A stretch of 64,000 nucleotides of DNA from Tautonia sociabilis (GTDB taxonomy: Bacteria; Planctomycetota; Planctomycetia; Isosphaerales; Isosphaeraceae). The stretch spans positions 1-64,000 of the forward strand of contig NZ_RYZH01000012.1 of assembly GCF_003977685.1 (NCBI RefSeq), in the 5' to 3' direction. A program made the translations under genes and the position numbers. This document shows positions 25,800 through 35,340 of this stretch, one piece after another. The notes beneath the pieces were generated by a model, which did not search any database, was not told the DNA's origin, and saw only the letters and a list, made by a program, of their open reading frames with translations. Positions within the stretch are counted from its first letter, which is position 1; each line of letters begins with the position of its first letter.

Positions 25800-28700
25800 T
25801 CAGCGGGTGTCGGGAGCGGCCTCGTCTCCCCCGGGGGCGGGGTCGGGGGCGGGGGCGGGGTCGGCCTCCTCAGCCGGGGCCGGGGCTGTGGGCGGAGAAG
25901 GCGCTGACCCAGGAGCCGGGGCCTCGTCCGAGGGGTCCTCGGATGGTTCGGCGGCGGAGGGCTCGGCCGCTCCGGCGCTGTCGGCCCCGGAGGAGGGCCC
26001 GGCCGGGGGATCAGTCGCGCCGGTCTCGCCGGCCTCCCCGGGTTCCGCCTCCGCCGGGGTTCCCTCCTCCTCGGACGGGGGAGGGGGGGGCACGTCGAGG
26101 CCGAGCTTCTCAAGGTAGAAGGCGGCGATGGGGCGGCCCTGCAGCTCGGGGTTGAGTTCGAGACTGGAACGGAAATGGGGGCCGGCCTCGGCGGGGAAGC
26201 CGCCTTCGAGCAAGCAGATGCCGAGCAGGTACTCCCACTCGGCTTGCTGGGAGAGCTGGGCCGGCACGTTCAGGGCGGCTTGGACGGCGGCCATCGGCTG
26301 GCCGGTGAGCATCAGGGTGGCGGTCTGCATCGCCCCCTCGGCTCGGGCGGCCTGGAGCTGCGGCAGGGCCAGTGAGCGCCAGAGCTCGGCGGCGGTGCGG
26401 TAGTCTCCCATCAGGAAGTAGACGCGTCCCTGGCGGAACTGGGCGGTGCCGGGGCCGCTGGAAAGGCCCTGCTCGTCGCCGCCGCCAAGGTACTCGATCG
26501 CCTCGTCGGGCCGGCCGATGTTGCAGAGCAGGTCGACCAGTTGCATGCGGACCGAGGCGGTGCCGATCCCCGAGCGCTCGGCGTCGATCAGGTAGCCCAG
26601 CGCCGTCTCGGCCAGGCCCTCGGAGATGGCGGCCGAGCCGAGCTGATCGGGAGGAAGCTGCTGCTCCAGTTCGGCCTGCTCGATCTGGGCCCGGACTTGC
26701 TCGACCTGCTCGGTGAGCGCCTCGAAGGCCAGGCGGATGCTCTCGACCGAGGCCAGCTCGTCCTCGCTGGCGGTCTCGGCGGTGTCGAACAGATCCAGGG
26801 CGGCGCCGAGCTGGTCCCGGGTCAGGTCGAGGAAGCCGGCGGTTTCGTACAGGCCGGCGAGCTCCAGGTGGGCCCCCCGCAGCGCGACTCGGGCCTCGGG
26901 GCTGGCGGCGGGCCGGGGGGCGGTGCGGAGAAAGGCGTTCAGCGCGGTGATGCGCTGCTGCTGCCGGAGGTTGATCGGGGGAGTGAGCCGGCCGGCGAGC
27001 AGGTCGGGGTCGCCGGCCTCGGCCAGCAGCTCGGCCTCCTGCTGGCCGAGGGAGCGGTAGGCCAGGGCGAGGACAAAGAAGGCGTCGGGGTCGTCCGGGC
27101 GGACGGAGAGGGCGTCCCGAGCCTCCTGGATGGCCAGCAGGCAGGAGGCGATCCCCGGGACCGCGCCGGCCCCCCCGGCGGCCCGGGAGCCGCGATCAAG
27201 CCAGCGGCGGGCGGCGAGCACGTGGGGCTGGACCGGAGCCAGGGCCCGGGTGTTCGAGAAGCGGTCGAGGAAGTCGGTTGGCTGCGGCGGCCGGTCCCAG
27301 GGGCGGGGCGGGTTGCCCCGGCCGAAGGCGATCGCCTCGGCATCGAGCCCCTGGGAGAGGAAGTACTCCCGGTCGGCCTGGCTGACGGCCGTCGACTCGT
27401 CGAGCCGGCCGTAGAGCAGCACCAGGCCGTCGTCGTAGAACGCCTGCCAGTCCCGGCTGGCGTCGAGGGCGTCGGTCAGCGGGGAGTTCAGCGCGCCGAC
27501 GCCCGGCACGTCGACCATCAGCACGCTGACGCCGTAGCGGTCGAGGATTTCGCGCCAGGCCTGGTCCTCGCCGTCGACCAGCGCGTTGCGGACCGTGTCG
27601 TACTCGGTCAGCAGGTGGGCGGCCGAGGAGGGCAGCCGGGAGTCGACGAACGACTGCCGGATCGGGTAGGTCCGCCAGTTGATGGCGTCTCCCAGCGAGA
27701 GGCGGAGGTTCATCACCCGGCCCTCGATGGGAGCCTCCCGGAGGAAATCGGCGGCCTCGAAGGCGAAGCGGTCGGCCTCCATGCCGAAGCCGAAGGGGGG
27801 CTCGCCGTAGCGCTTGCCGTAGCCGGTCAGGCCGAGGAGCGTGGCGAGGGTCAGGAACGCCAGGGTCGCCAGGCGGCCGCCGACCGACCAGACCCGCCAG
27901 CCCAGGCTGGTCTTGCCCTCGGTGCCGAACGTCGACTGGTACCACTCCTGGCCGTTGAGCGCCAGGCAGGCGGCGAGCACCAGGCCAAGCACCTCCTGCA
28001 AGCGGAAGAGCATCGCGGCCAGCAGGGCCGAAACCAGGAACATCGCCAGCCGGCCGGGAGAGAAGCGACGGCGGTTGAGCAGGAACGAGCCGAGCCCCAG
28101 CAGCACCAGCAGCAGGTAGGCCCCCAGGAACCTCGGGTACTCCTCCTGGAAGAAGAGGGTCCGGCTCTGCTCCCCCCGGACGCCGAAGGGAAGCAGGGTC
28201 ACCTGGTCCTGCAGCAGGGTTTCGGGGGCCGGGCCGAAGACCCCCAGGATCGGCCCGAAGGCGACCGGGTACACGCCGACGGTGGACGGGTTGGCCAGGC
28301 AGGCCAGGGCCGACAGCCCCAGCGTCGCCAGCCCCGCCGAGATCCCGGGCCTCGGGCCGGCTTCCCCCTCGGTCTCGGCGGCCACCCCCACCGGCACCAG
28401 GTCACCCAGGACCCGGGCCGTCAGTAGCATCAGGCCGATGGCGAACGACTCGTCCACGTTCGCCCACAGCGCGAACAGCGGCACCAGGCCGAACAGCGCC
28501 CTCCGGCGGCCGAGGTTGTACGCCTGGTGCAGCAGCAGCAGTTCGACCGTCAGCAGCACCAGGCCCCAGGTCCCCGGAGAAACGACCGCTCCGGCGCCGA
28601 CCGTGCCGCCCAGGGCCACCCGGATCGGGTCTCCCCCCAGCGGCGTGACGACCACCCCCAGCGCCAGCGCCGTGGTCATCGCCACCCACCACAGGCCCGG

Positions 28701-29219
28701 CCCCCGGTGCCGGATCAGCAGCAGCAGCAGGGCCGCCAGCGTCCGGAGCGTCGCGCTCAGGGCCACCAGGGCACCGGCCCCGAACTGTTCGGCCTCCGCG
28801 GGGCGTTCGATGGCCTGCGCCAGCGACTCCCCGAGGCCGTAGACCTTGTACGAGACCCACTGGAAGATCCAGGGGACGTCGACCCATCGGGTCCCCTCGG
28901 GAACGGCGTAGGAGAAGGGCTCGGTGGTGATCGGCCCCCCCTGGCGGTCGATCAGCCGACCGGCGGCCAGGTGGCTCCAGAGGGTGGCGTTGTCAATGAC
29001 GGCGGCCGAGGCGACGAAGCAGAGCAGCAGCGCAAAGCCGGCCACGAACAGGTCGTAGTAGGCGTTCCACTCCAGCACCCGGGCCGGCGTCATCGGCTCG
29101 GGACCCGGCTTCGAGGCCGAGGGCTCGACCGCGGTCGCGTTCTCGGCGGCGGGATCGGCCCCGGCCCCCGTCGCTTCCGGCGTGCCGGCGGGTCGGTCGG
29201 ACGGCTTCGGTGTCTTCAT
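25800..29219 (-). CDS. Large membrane protein with C-terminal tetratricopeptide-like repeats
   Basis: A 1139-aa protein. A low-complexity Ala/Pro/Glu N-terminus (about 1-45) is followed by a membrane domain with about ten to twelve hydrophobic segments to about residue 470, then an extracytoplasmic domain. From about 690 helical repeats resemble TPR units, for example DPDAFFVLALAYRSLGQQEAE, GTAQFRQGRVYFLMGDYRTAAELW and EWEYLLGICLLEGGFPAEAGPHF. The last 70 residues are Pro/Glu/Ala/Gly-rich. The early segment WSHLAAGRLIDRQGGPITTEPFSY resembles planctomycete GT39/YfhO-like membrane proteins, but no catalytic residue is certain. Role unknown. Confidence 0.75.
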   Translation of the reverse strand: MKTPKPSDRPAGTPEATGAGADPAAENATAVEPSASKPGPEPMTPARVLEWNAYYDLFVAGFALLLCFVASAAVIDNATLWSHLAAGRLIDRQGGPITTEPFSYAVPEGTRWVDVPWIFQWVSYKVYGLGESLAQAIERPAEAEQFGAGALVALSATLRTLAALLLLLIRHRGPGLWWVAMTTALALGVVVTPLGGDPIRVALGGTVGAGAVVSPGTWGLVLLTVELLLLHQAYNLGRRRALFGLVPLFALWANVDESFAIGLMLLTARVLGDLVPVGVAAETEGEAGPRPGISAGLATLGLSALACLANPSTVGVYPVAFGPILGVFGPAPETLLQDQVTLLPFGVRGEQSRTLFFQEEYPRFLGAYLLLVLLGLGSFLLNRRRFSPGRLAMFLVSALLAAMLFRLQEVLGLVLAACLALNGQEWYQSTFGTEGKTSLGWRVWSVGGRLATLAFLTLATLLGLTGYGKRYGEPPFGFGMEADRFAFEAADFLREAPIEGRVMNLRLSLGDAINWRTYPIRQSFVDSRLPSSAAHLLTEYDTVRNALVDGEDQAWREILDRYGVSVLMVDVPGVGALNSPLTDALDASRDWQAFYDDGLVLLYGRLDESTAVSQADREYFLSQGLDAEAIAFGRGNPPRPWDRPPQPTDFLDRFSNTRALAPVQPHVLAARRWLDRGSRAAGGAGAVPGIASCLLAIQEARDALSVRPDDPDAFFVLALAYRSLGQQEAELLAEAGDPDLLAGRLTPPINLRQQQRITALNAFLRTAPRPAASPEARVALRGAHLELAGLYETAGFLDLTRDQLGAALDLFDTAETASEDELASVESIRLAFEALTEQVEQVRAQIEQAELEQQLPPDQLGSAAISEGLAETALGYLIDAERSGIGTASVRMQLVDLLCNIGRPDEAIEYLGGGDEQGLSSGPGTAQFRQGRVYFLMGDYRTAAELWRSLALPQLQAARAEGAMQTATLMLTGQPMAAVQAALNVPAQLSQQAEWEYLLGICLLEGGFPAEAGPHFRSSLELNPELQGRPIAAFYLEKLGLDVPPPPPSEEEGTPAEAEPGEAGETGATDPPAGPSSGADSAGAAEPSAAEPSEDPSDEAPAPGSAPSPPTAPAPAEEADPAPAPDPAPGGDEAAPDTR

Positions 29220-29519
29220 CTCGGGATGAGCGAATGAGTTCGGAAGATGGAGGCGGACCGTGACCCCGGGCCGCTCGAGGTGTCGTTCATGCTAGGACGG
29301 ACGACTCGGGGAGGTCAAGGGGGCGAAGGGGACACCGGGGCCTCGAATCAACATCCGTTCGCACGAGACAAGGCGCCACCGCGGGCGATCCGCCCGTGAG
29401 GACTCTCCTCCCCAGCGGGCCTTTCCCCGCTTCGAGGATGGCCTCCCTCCTGGAACCGATCGGCCGGGCGCGATACGCTCCGCCCGTCGATCCTCCCGCA
29501 ACGGACCCGGAGCAAGGCC
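29220..29519. other. Divergent intergenic region
   Basis: 300 bases between the TPR membrane protein (minus) and the DUF6498 gene (plus). No gene is supported. GCGATACGCT near 29470 is at best a weak -10 for the plus-strand gene. Confidence 0.45.
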
Positions 29520-30257
29520 ATGCCCGCCCCCTCAAGGCCATTCCCGGCGGCGATCGTCGTCGAGAACCTGGCGCCGCTGGTCGGGGTGCTCTTTTTCGGC
29601 TGGTCGGTGGCCCCGGTCATGGTCGTCTACTGGATCGAGAACGGCCTCCGGGGGCTGGAGACGGCCGCTCGACTGCTCCTGGCCCGATCGGGGGACGCCC
29701 CGTCTCTCCCGAACCGGAACGAGAACGATTCCGGGCAGACGGCTCCAGGGCCGTCGCTGTCCTGGATGCTCGGCTCGCTCCGGAGGGGGACCGGGCCGGG
29801 GGCGTCGGGACCTTCCGGGATCAGCCCGGCCGCCCGGGTGGCCATGACGGGATTCTTCCTGGTCCATTACGGGCTGTTCTGGGCAGTCCACGGCGTGTTC
29901 GTCTTCGTCCTGTTCGTCTCCCGAGACCGGTTCGGGCCGGTCGGCCCGTTCGAGGGCCTCGGGAGGGGGCTGCCGACGACCGAGATCGCCCTGGCCGGCG
30001 GGGTGATCGGGGGGACGATGGTCGTCAGCCTGGCCAGGGACCTGGCGAGGTCGGGAAGGTGGCCCCTCTCGACGGCCCTGGCGGGAATCGCCCGAGCTTA
30101 CGGCCGGATGGTCGTGCTGCACGTCTCGATCCTTGCCGGAGGCGTCGCGACGATGATGCTCGGCTCGCCCATGCCGGCGCTGGTCTTGCTCATCGTGTTG
30201 AAGACGGCGGCCGAATTGGGGGCCCTCCGGCTCTCCCCCCGGCCAGAATCGGCCTAA
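29520..30257 (+). CDS. DUF6498-containing integral membrane protein
   Basis: A 245-aa membrane protein with the DUF6498 N-terminal pattern: IVVENLAPLVGVLFFGWSV then VVYWIENGLRGLE. Further hydrophobic segments lie near 115-135, 160-180, 200-220 and 225-240. A polar cytoplasmic loop (about 55-95) is inserted between the first and later helices. No catalytic motif; function unknown. It is followed after 81 bp by the SRPBCC gene in the same direction. Confidence 0.75.
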   Translation: MPAPSRPFPAAIVVENLAPLVGVLFFGWSVAPVMVVYWIENGLRGLETAARLLLARSGDAPSLPNRNENDSGQTAPGPSLSWMLGSLRRGTGPGASGPSGISPAARVAMTGFFLVHYGLFWAVHGVFVFVLFVSRDRFGPVGPFEGLGRGLPTTEIALAGGVIGGTMVVSLARDLARSGRWPLSTALAGIARAYGRMVVLHVSILAGGVATMMLGSPMPALVLLIVLKTAAELGALRLSPRPESA

Positions 30258-30338
30258 ATTGGTTCCGAGCCAGGGATCGCCCCCCCGACGGCGGGACGCC
30301 CGGAACTCCCCGACCAACCGCCGAGGAGCCCCTCGCCG

Positions 30339-30812
30339 ATGACCTTCGTCAAAGAAAGCCGCATCGCCGCGCCCCCAGAGGTCGTCTTCGCCTTCCACGA
30401 AAGCCCCGGGGCCCTCCGTCGGCTGATCCCGCCTTGGGACGATGTGCGCGTCGAGGAGCAGGCCGACTCGATCCGCCCCGGCGCCCGCGTGGTGCTCGTC
30501 TCGAAGTTCGGCCCGGTGCCCATTCGGTGGGTGGCCGAGCACACCGAGTACGAGCCCCCCCACCGCTTCGCCGACCGCCAGGTCTCCGGCCCCTTCGCCC
30601 GCTGGTACCACGTCCATCGCTTCCTCGACGACGGCCAGGGCGGCACCATCATGCGCGACGAGGTCGAGTACGAGCCCCCCCTGGGCCTGCTCGGCCGCCT
30701 GCTGGGCGACCACACGATCCGCCAGAAGCTCCAGAAAATGTTCGACTTCCGGCACGAAACCGTTCGCAGGATCGTCGAGTCGGGCGACTTCCCCCACCCC
30801 GCTCCCGCCTGA
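30339..30812 (+). CDS. SRPBCC (START-like) family protein
   Basis: A 157-aa soluble protein of the SRPBCC ligand-binding fold, close to the CoQ-binding/polyketide-cyclase-like group. Visible features are the opening strand TFVKESRIAAPPEVVFAFHE, the cavity strands and EYEPPHRFADRQVSGPFARW, plus the C-terminal helix RQKLQKMFDFRHETVRRIVE. Members bind hydrophobic ligands; substrate not predictable. Homologues are often fused or adjacent to TIGR01777 epimerases, but none is here. Confidence 0.85.
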   Translation: MTFVKESRIAAPPEVVFAFHESPGALRRLIPPWDDVRVEEQADSIRPGARVVLVSKFGPVPIRWVAEHTEYEPPHRFADRQVSGPFARWYHVHRFLDDGQGGTIMRDEVEYEPPLGLLGRLLGDHTIRQKLQKMFDFRHETVRRIVESGDFPHPAPA

Positions 30813-30830
30813 TCCCAGACCGATCGGGAC

Positions 30831-30847
30831 CGCCCCCATCGGGGGCG
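30831..30847 (+). terminator. Possible terminator hairpin after SRPBCC gene
   Basis: A 7-bp all-GC stem CGCCCCC/GGGGGCG with an ATC loop, 18 bp after the stop at 30812. There is no U-tract, so termination efficiency is doubtful. Confidence 0.4.
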
Positions 30848-31281
30848 TCGACTGATCCCGGATCCCGGGGCACCCCGCGCCTCCCCGAACCACGCCGAGG
30901 GCCGCCCCGGATCGGGCCCGTCTCGAGCACCGGGCTCCGGCCTCCGAACGCGCCAAGAGCCGGTTGGAATCCCAGGCGGCTTGGTCGGTCCGAATCCGAA
31001 GGATCGGACCGGATCCTCGTCGCCGAGGCGGGAATCGCGCCCGGGCTTGACCATGAATGATACCATGCAATGAGAGGCAAGTCCTGGGCGGCTGAGGTGG
31101 GATGTTCCAGGGGGTCGGCGCCGCGCGTGCGGGCGTGTCGAGCCGTCTTCTAATTCATCCGAAGACTGTTACAATGACGCGGACAGAAGCGGATCGGTCG
31201 ACGACGCGGCGGCGGTTCGGGGCGGATGGGAACGTCCGGGGAGCCGTCGGGGAGCGACGAGTCGGGAGCGGACCGCAGCCC
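30848..31281. other. Intergenic region with extended -10 promoter
   Basis: 434 bases upstream of the zinc-ribbon membrane protein. Apart from the promoter at 31167-31175 nothing coding is supported; the first 200 bases translate to arginine-rich low-complexity peptide. Confidence 0.5.
31167..31175 (+). promoter_or_regulatory. Extended -10 promoter of the zinc-ribbon membrane protein gene
   Basis: TGTTACAAT: a TG dinucleotide one base before TACAAT (31170-31175). The -35 region reads CTTCTA and is poor, which fits an extended -10 promoter. The predicted start near 31182 is about 100 nt before ATG 31282. Confidence 0.55.
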
Positions 31282-32340
31282 ATGCCCGTCAGGACCCGAT
31301 GCCCGCGGTGCGAGACGGTGCTCAACGTCCCGAGCGGGGCAGAGGGCCGCAAGCTGAAATGCCCCCGGTGCACGACCACGTTCCGGGTGGGGGATCCGGG
31401 GGCGTCGGCCCGGTCGTCGCTGCCTGGGGAGGACACGGCCAGTCCGGTCAGCTCTCCGTCGGTGGACAGCGTCCCCGTGCGACGGCCGCCGATCGATGAC
31501 GAGGACCTCCCGGTCGTCTCGGGGGACCTGCGCGAGCAGTTCGATCTGCCGCTGCTGCGCGAGGACGACGACGATCGTCCGGCCCCGAGGCGGGGATCGG
31601 ACCCGGGCCGGGGGCCGTCCTCCGGCGGGGTGCCGGTGGCTCCCGGGGGCCCGTCTCCGTACGCCGAGGCCGACGCCGCCGGCCTGATCGAGGACGACGA
31701 GCCGGTCCGCCCGAGACGGCTCGCCGGCGCCGAGGCGAGGGCCACCTCCCGGCGCTGCTCGTGCGGCGGCGTGGTGCCGGTCGGCATGTCGATCTGCCCC
31801 CGCTGCGGCCTCGACCAGGAAACCGGCACCCGGGACACCGAGTTCGACCTGCTGGAGGTGCAGGCCCCGCCGCCCCGGGCGCCGGCCCCCCCGTTCGGCG
31901 TGATGGTTGTGGGAACCTGCTCGGCCCTGGTCGGCGCTGGTCTGGCGATCGCCGCGGTGGTCCTTTACGTGGTCAAGGACGAGGCCCCGTACCGCTGGGG
32001 GTTTCTGCTGCTGGGGGCCGTCAGCGCCTTCGGCGTCTTCGCGGCGGTTCGGCTGCTGCGCCACCGCTCGGCCCGCCTGCTGATCCTGGCCCTGCTGCTC
32101 GGCGGTCTGATCGACGTGGCGTCGATGATCGTGCTGCCGATCCTGGTCCCGCCGCCGTACGAGCCGCCCCCGCCGACCGTCTCTCCGACCGGCGAGTTCG
32201 TCCCGCCGCCGATCCCCTCGCTGACCGAGCGGATCAACTGGGACCAGGTGACCCTCGGCATCGTGATCCTCGGCGTGGCGGCCGCGGTGGCCATCTACCT
32301 GACCTCGCCGCAGGTCCGGCGCTACTCGCAGGGCCGCTGA
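31282..32340 (+). CDS. Membrane protein with MJ0042-type zinc finger and second zinc ribbon
   Basis: A 352-aa protein from ATG 31282. The N-terminus is an MJ0042-type finger, CPRCETVLNVPSG then LKCPRCTTTFRV (about 8-37). A disordered acidic linker follows (about 40-155), then a second ribbon CSCGGVVPVGMSICPRCG (about 158-175). Four hydrophobic segments follow: about 207-227, 237-256, 264-288 and 320-342. This architecture, cytoplasmic finger plus membrane helices, is frequent in planctomycetes and of unknown function. The open frame extends upstream to 31102, but the finger starts right at this Met. Confidence 0.8.
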   Translation: MPVRTRCPRCETVLNVPSGAEGRKLKCPRCTTTFRVGDPGASARSSLPGEDTASPVSSPSVDSVPVRRPPIDDEDLPVVSGDLREQFDLPLLREDDDDRPAPRRGSDPGRGPSSGGVPVAPGGPSPYAEADAAGLIEDDEPVRPRRLAGAEARATSRRCSCGGVVPVGMSICPRCGLDQETGTRDTEFDLLEVQAPPPRAPAPPFGVMVVGTCSALVGAGLAIAAVVLYVVKDEAPYRWGFLLLGAVSAFGVFAAVRLLRHRSARLLILALLLGGLIDVASMIVLPILVPPPYEPPPPTVSPTGEFVPPPIPSLTERINWDQVTLGIVILGVAAAVAIYLTSPQVRRYSQGR

Positions 32341-32560
32341 CCGCCGGTGAGGCGATGGACCGCGAATTCCCGGGAGTGGGCGAGCCCGCCGCGGAACCGC
32401 GTGATCGCGTCCGGTGTCCTGCGTCCGATTCGGGCCGTGAGGCCCAGCGCCAAGCGCCGGTGTGGCTCTCTCCCGGGCGATCGGGTAGAGTCATCGCCTC
32501 CCGGCCGGCCGACGGGGCCCGACCGGCGTTCCTCGATCGGATGCCCGAGGAGTCAGGCCG

Positions 32561-33178
32561 GTGGAGAAGGCCGTTGCCGATCTGATGATCCTGATCGCGA
32601 CCGTCGACCCGATCGGGACGCTCGCGATGTTCGTCGGCCTGACGGCCCGATGCTCGGCCCGGGAGCGGGTGGCGATCGCGGTGCGGGCGGTCGGGTTCGG
32701 GGGGCTGGTGCTGCTGGCCTTCATCGTGCTTGGGCAGCTCTTGCTCCAGGCGATCGGCGTCCGGCTGGAGTCGTTCCAACTGGCCGGGGGCCTGATCTTC
32801 CTGCTCTTCGGCATCCAGATGGTCTTCGGCTCCGGATCGACGTCCGGATCGGCCGCGCCGGAGCCCGACCACGACCTGGCCATCTTCCCGCTGGCCGTCC
32901 CCTCGATCGCCAGCCCGGGCTCGATCCTGGCGGTCGTGGTGCTGACGGACAACCACCTGTACACCATCCGCCAGCAGATGGTCACCGCCGCCCTGCTGCT
33001 GCTGGTGCTGGCGGCCACGCTGTGCGGCCTGCTGCTGTCGACGCCGATCTTCCGGGTCCTCGGCCGATCGGGGGCGAGCCTGCTCGTCCGGGTGCTGGGC
33101 CTGATCCTCTCCTCGTTGGCCGTGGAGATGATCCTGGAGGCGGGGCAGACGATCCTATCCCAGATGCTCGATCGGTGA
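32561..33178 (+). CDS. MarC family integral membrane protein
   Basis: A 205-aa polytopic protein of the MarC/YchE/YhgN family. It has VDPIGTLAMFVGLTA near the start, the LAGGLIFLLFGIQMVFG helix around 70-86 and the conserved PLAVPSIASPGSI segment near 110. About six helices. Function of the family is unresolved; MarC was once, wrongly, tied to multiple antibiotic resistance. The annotated start is GTG 32561; ATG 32585 would shorten it by 8 residues and begin at the first helix. Confidence 0.88.
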   Translation: MEKAVADLMILIATVDPIGTLAMFVGLTARCSARERVAIAVRAVGFGGLVLLAFIVLGQLLLQAIGVRLESFQLAGGLIFLLFGIQMVFGSGSTSGSAAPEPDHDLAIFPLAVPSIASPGSILAVVVLTDNHLYTIRQQMVTAALLLLVLAATLCGLLLSTPIFRVLGRSGASLLVRVLGLILSSLAVEMILEAGQTILSQMLDR

Positions 33179-33578
33179 TCCTGGATCGTTCCAGGCCGGT
33201 CACTGACGGCCCTTCGGAGCGGGGACGGGCCGACCCCGGCCTCCCCGGGGCTCATGTAGGCGGCGGTGCCGGCGACCCCGCAACGCATCGAGTCCTGGGC
33301 ACGAGCCCGCACGACGGGCGGCGGAGCCGCCCCGAGGGGGCTCCCTCGGGAAGCGGCCCCCGTGCCCCACAACTTGGATGCGGGCATCGCACGGGTGTCG
33401 GCATCCGGCTCGACCTCCTCGGGGGCCCGCACGGGGCCCCTCGGTACGTCCCGGACCGGTCCGGCGGGCCGGCTCGGGAATCGGGCCGATCTCCGTCGGT
33501 TGCCCCCCTCCCCGACGCGCTGATAGACTATCATCCTGGCCCGCCGCACGCACGACCCGAGCCCGAGGGGAGGCCACC
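33179..33578. other. Intergenic region before the first oxidoreductase
   Basis: 400 bases. A promoter is at 33500-33529. The rest shows no gene; frames on both strands overlap extensively without a consistent codon signal. Confidence 0.5.
33500..33529 (+). promoter_or_regulatory. Promoter of the Gfo/Idh/MocA gene at 33579
   Basis: -35 TTGCCC (33500-33505), an 18-bp spacer and -10 TAGACT (33524-33529) with an extended TG at 33521-33522. It would give a leader of about 43 nt. Confidence 0.5.
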
Positions 33579-34730
33579 ATGCCCCCGATCCGCCTGAACC
33601 GTCGCCACTTCCTGGGATGCTCCGCCGCCGCCGGCTGGGCGATCTCGCAGGGCCGCGACGTGGAAGGCGCGCTGAACCTGCCCCCGGTGCGGGTCGGCCT
33701 GATCGGCCTGGGGAACCGAGGGACGGCGCTCCTGCGATCGGCCCTAGACCTGCCCGAGGCCGAGGTCGTCGCCCTCTGCGACCTGGAGGAACGCCACCGC
33801 CGCCGAGCCCAGGGGATCGCCGAGAAGGCCCGCGGCCGACGCCCCGACGACTACGACGACCCGGCCGCCCTGCTGGCCCGAGACGATGTGGAGGCGGTGC
33901 TCGTCGCCGTGCCCAACTGCTGGCACATCACCTACGACGCCTCGGCCCTGCTGGCCGGCAAGCACCTCTACGCCGAGAAGCCCCTCGGCCTGACCCTTCG
34001 GGAGTGCGACGCCCTGATCGCCGAGGCCGATCGCCGGCCGGAGCAGGTCGTCCACGTCGGCTTCCAGCGCCGCTCGAACCCCCGGTTCCGCGAGGGGGTC
34101 GAGCTGATCCGGTCGGGCGAGCTGGGCACCCCGCTCGAAGCCCGGGCCTCCTGGACCAGCAGCAACGGCCCGGTCGACGGGCACAACGGCTGGCTCGGCT
34201 CTCGGGAGCAATCGGGCGACTGGATGATGGAGCAGGGCGTGCATGTCTGGGACTGGCTGCACTGGATCGCCGGCGGTCCCCCGGCCCGCGCCTTCGGCAC
34301 CGGCCGCCGCGACGTCTTCGCCGACCTCCGCCCCGGCCGCGACGTGACCGACCACTACTCCGTCACCCTGGAATGGCCGGACGGCTTCCACGCCTCGTTC
34401 GTTCATAGCTGGGTCGACCCGGCCGACGACGCCTTCACCGGCATCTCCCAGCGCGTGGTCGGCACCGCCGGCGGCTTCGACTTCGGCACCGGCACCGCCA
34501 CCTTCCGAGACCGCTCGATCCCCCGCCGCGCCCTGCATCCCGGCAACCTGCCGGACACGCGCTTCGCCCTCTCCGCCTTCCTCCTGGCCATCCGGTCGGC
34601 CGAGCCCGTGCCTCCCCCGGTGACGCTCACCGAGGCCCGGAACGCCACGCTCACCGCCTTGCTGGTAAGGAAGGCGGTCGACGAGCGCCGGGTCGTTACC
34701 CGGGCCGAGATCGAGCAGGCGGAGGCCTGA
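33579..34730 (+). CDS. Tat-exported Gfo/Idh/MocA family oxidoreductase
   Basis: A 383-aa protein whose N-terminus LNRRHFLGCSAAAGWA is a twin-arginine signal. The Rossmann fold follows with VRVGLIGLGNRGTALLRSA at about 28-46 and VVALCDLEERH. The EKPLG motif (YAEKPLGLTLRECD, about 130) contains the catalytic-type lysine, and HVGFQRRSNPRF begins the dimerisation half. Substrate is probably a sugar or sugar derivative. ATG 33579 is chosen for the Tat signal and GGGGAGG 5 bp upstream. A second family member follows 610 bp downstream. Confidence 0.9.
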   Translation: MPPIRLNRRHFLGCSAAAGWAISQGRDVEGALNLPPVRVGLIGLGNRGTALLRSALDLPEAEVVALCDLEERHRRRAQGIAEKARGRRPDDYDDPAALLARDDVEAVLVAVPNCWHITYDASALLAGKHLYAEKPLGLTLRECDALIAEADRRPEQVVHVGFQRRSNPRFREGVELIRSGELGTPLEARASWTSSNGPVDGHNGWLGSREQSGDWMMEQGVHVWDWLHWIAGGPPARAFGTGRRDVFADLRPGRDVTDHYSVTLEWPDGFHASFVHSWVDPADDAFTGISQRVVGTAGGFDFGTGTATFRDRSIPRRALHPGNLPDTRFALSAFLLAIRSAEPVPPPVTLTEARNATLTALLVRKAVDERRVVTRAEIEQAEA

Positions 34731-35340
34731 GCCCGATCGGTCGATCGGCCTGCTCCTCAACCTCCCGAGAAGCGGGAATGATCCTGGAGCGGGAGGTCTT
34801 CCGCTTCCCCTCCCCCGAGGGACACTCCCTCTCGGCGTCTCCCTTCCGATGCGTCCCCGGCCCCCTGGTCAAGCCCCCCCTGGCGACGGCGAGGGGCCGG
34901 CCGCGGGTCGATCGGGTCGAGGCCGACCCAGTACTCCCTGCCGCCTCGATTCTGATCCCGCTCCCTCCCTGCCGCCGGGCCGACGAGCCCTCGAGGCGCC
35001 GGCGGCCCGCCGTCGGGGTCGCGTTCCCTCCGCTTCGCCATCACTCACCCACTCTCGCTCGCCCTTTTTCGGCGCTCCGGACCATCCTCCTCCCCCTCGC
35101 CCCTTCCGGTCCCGTTCGGGTAGGATGGGCCGCTGGCTGTCCGTCGGGGTTCCGCCCGGCCGGCCCGCCGACGCCCGGGGGGATCCGCCTCGATCGCGGA
35201 CCGACCCGGGCCCGACCCGCCCGCCGAGGCCTCTCCGGGGCCGGACGCCGCCCGCGACCTCGGGCCGATCCGCGCCCGGGACGACCCCGAGCCTGATCGA
35301 ACGATCGAACCGTTTCCCTCCCCGCCCGGAGCGAGAACCG
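34731..35340. other. Intergenic region between two oxidoreductase genes
   Basis: 610 bases. An 8-bp inverted repeat ACCTCCCG (34758-34765) / CGGGAGGT (about 34790) with a 22-nt loop could form a weak terminator for the first gene. TAGGAT at 35121-35126 may be a -10 for the second. No gene is supported; translations are Pro/Arg-rich. Confidence 0.45.
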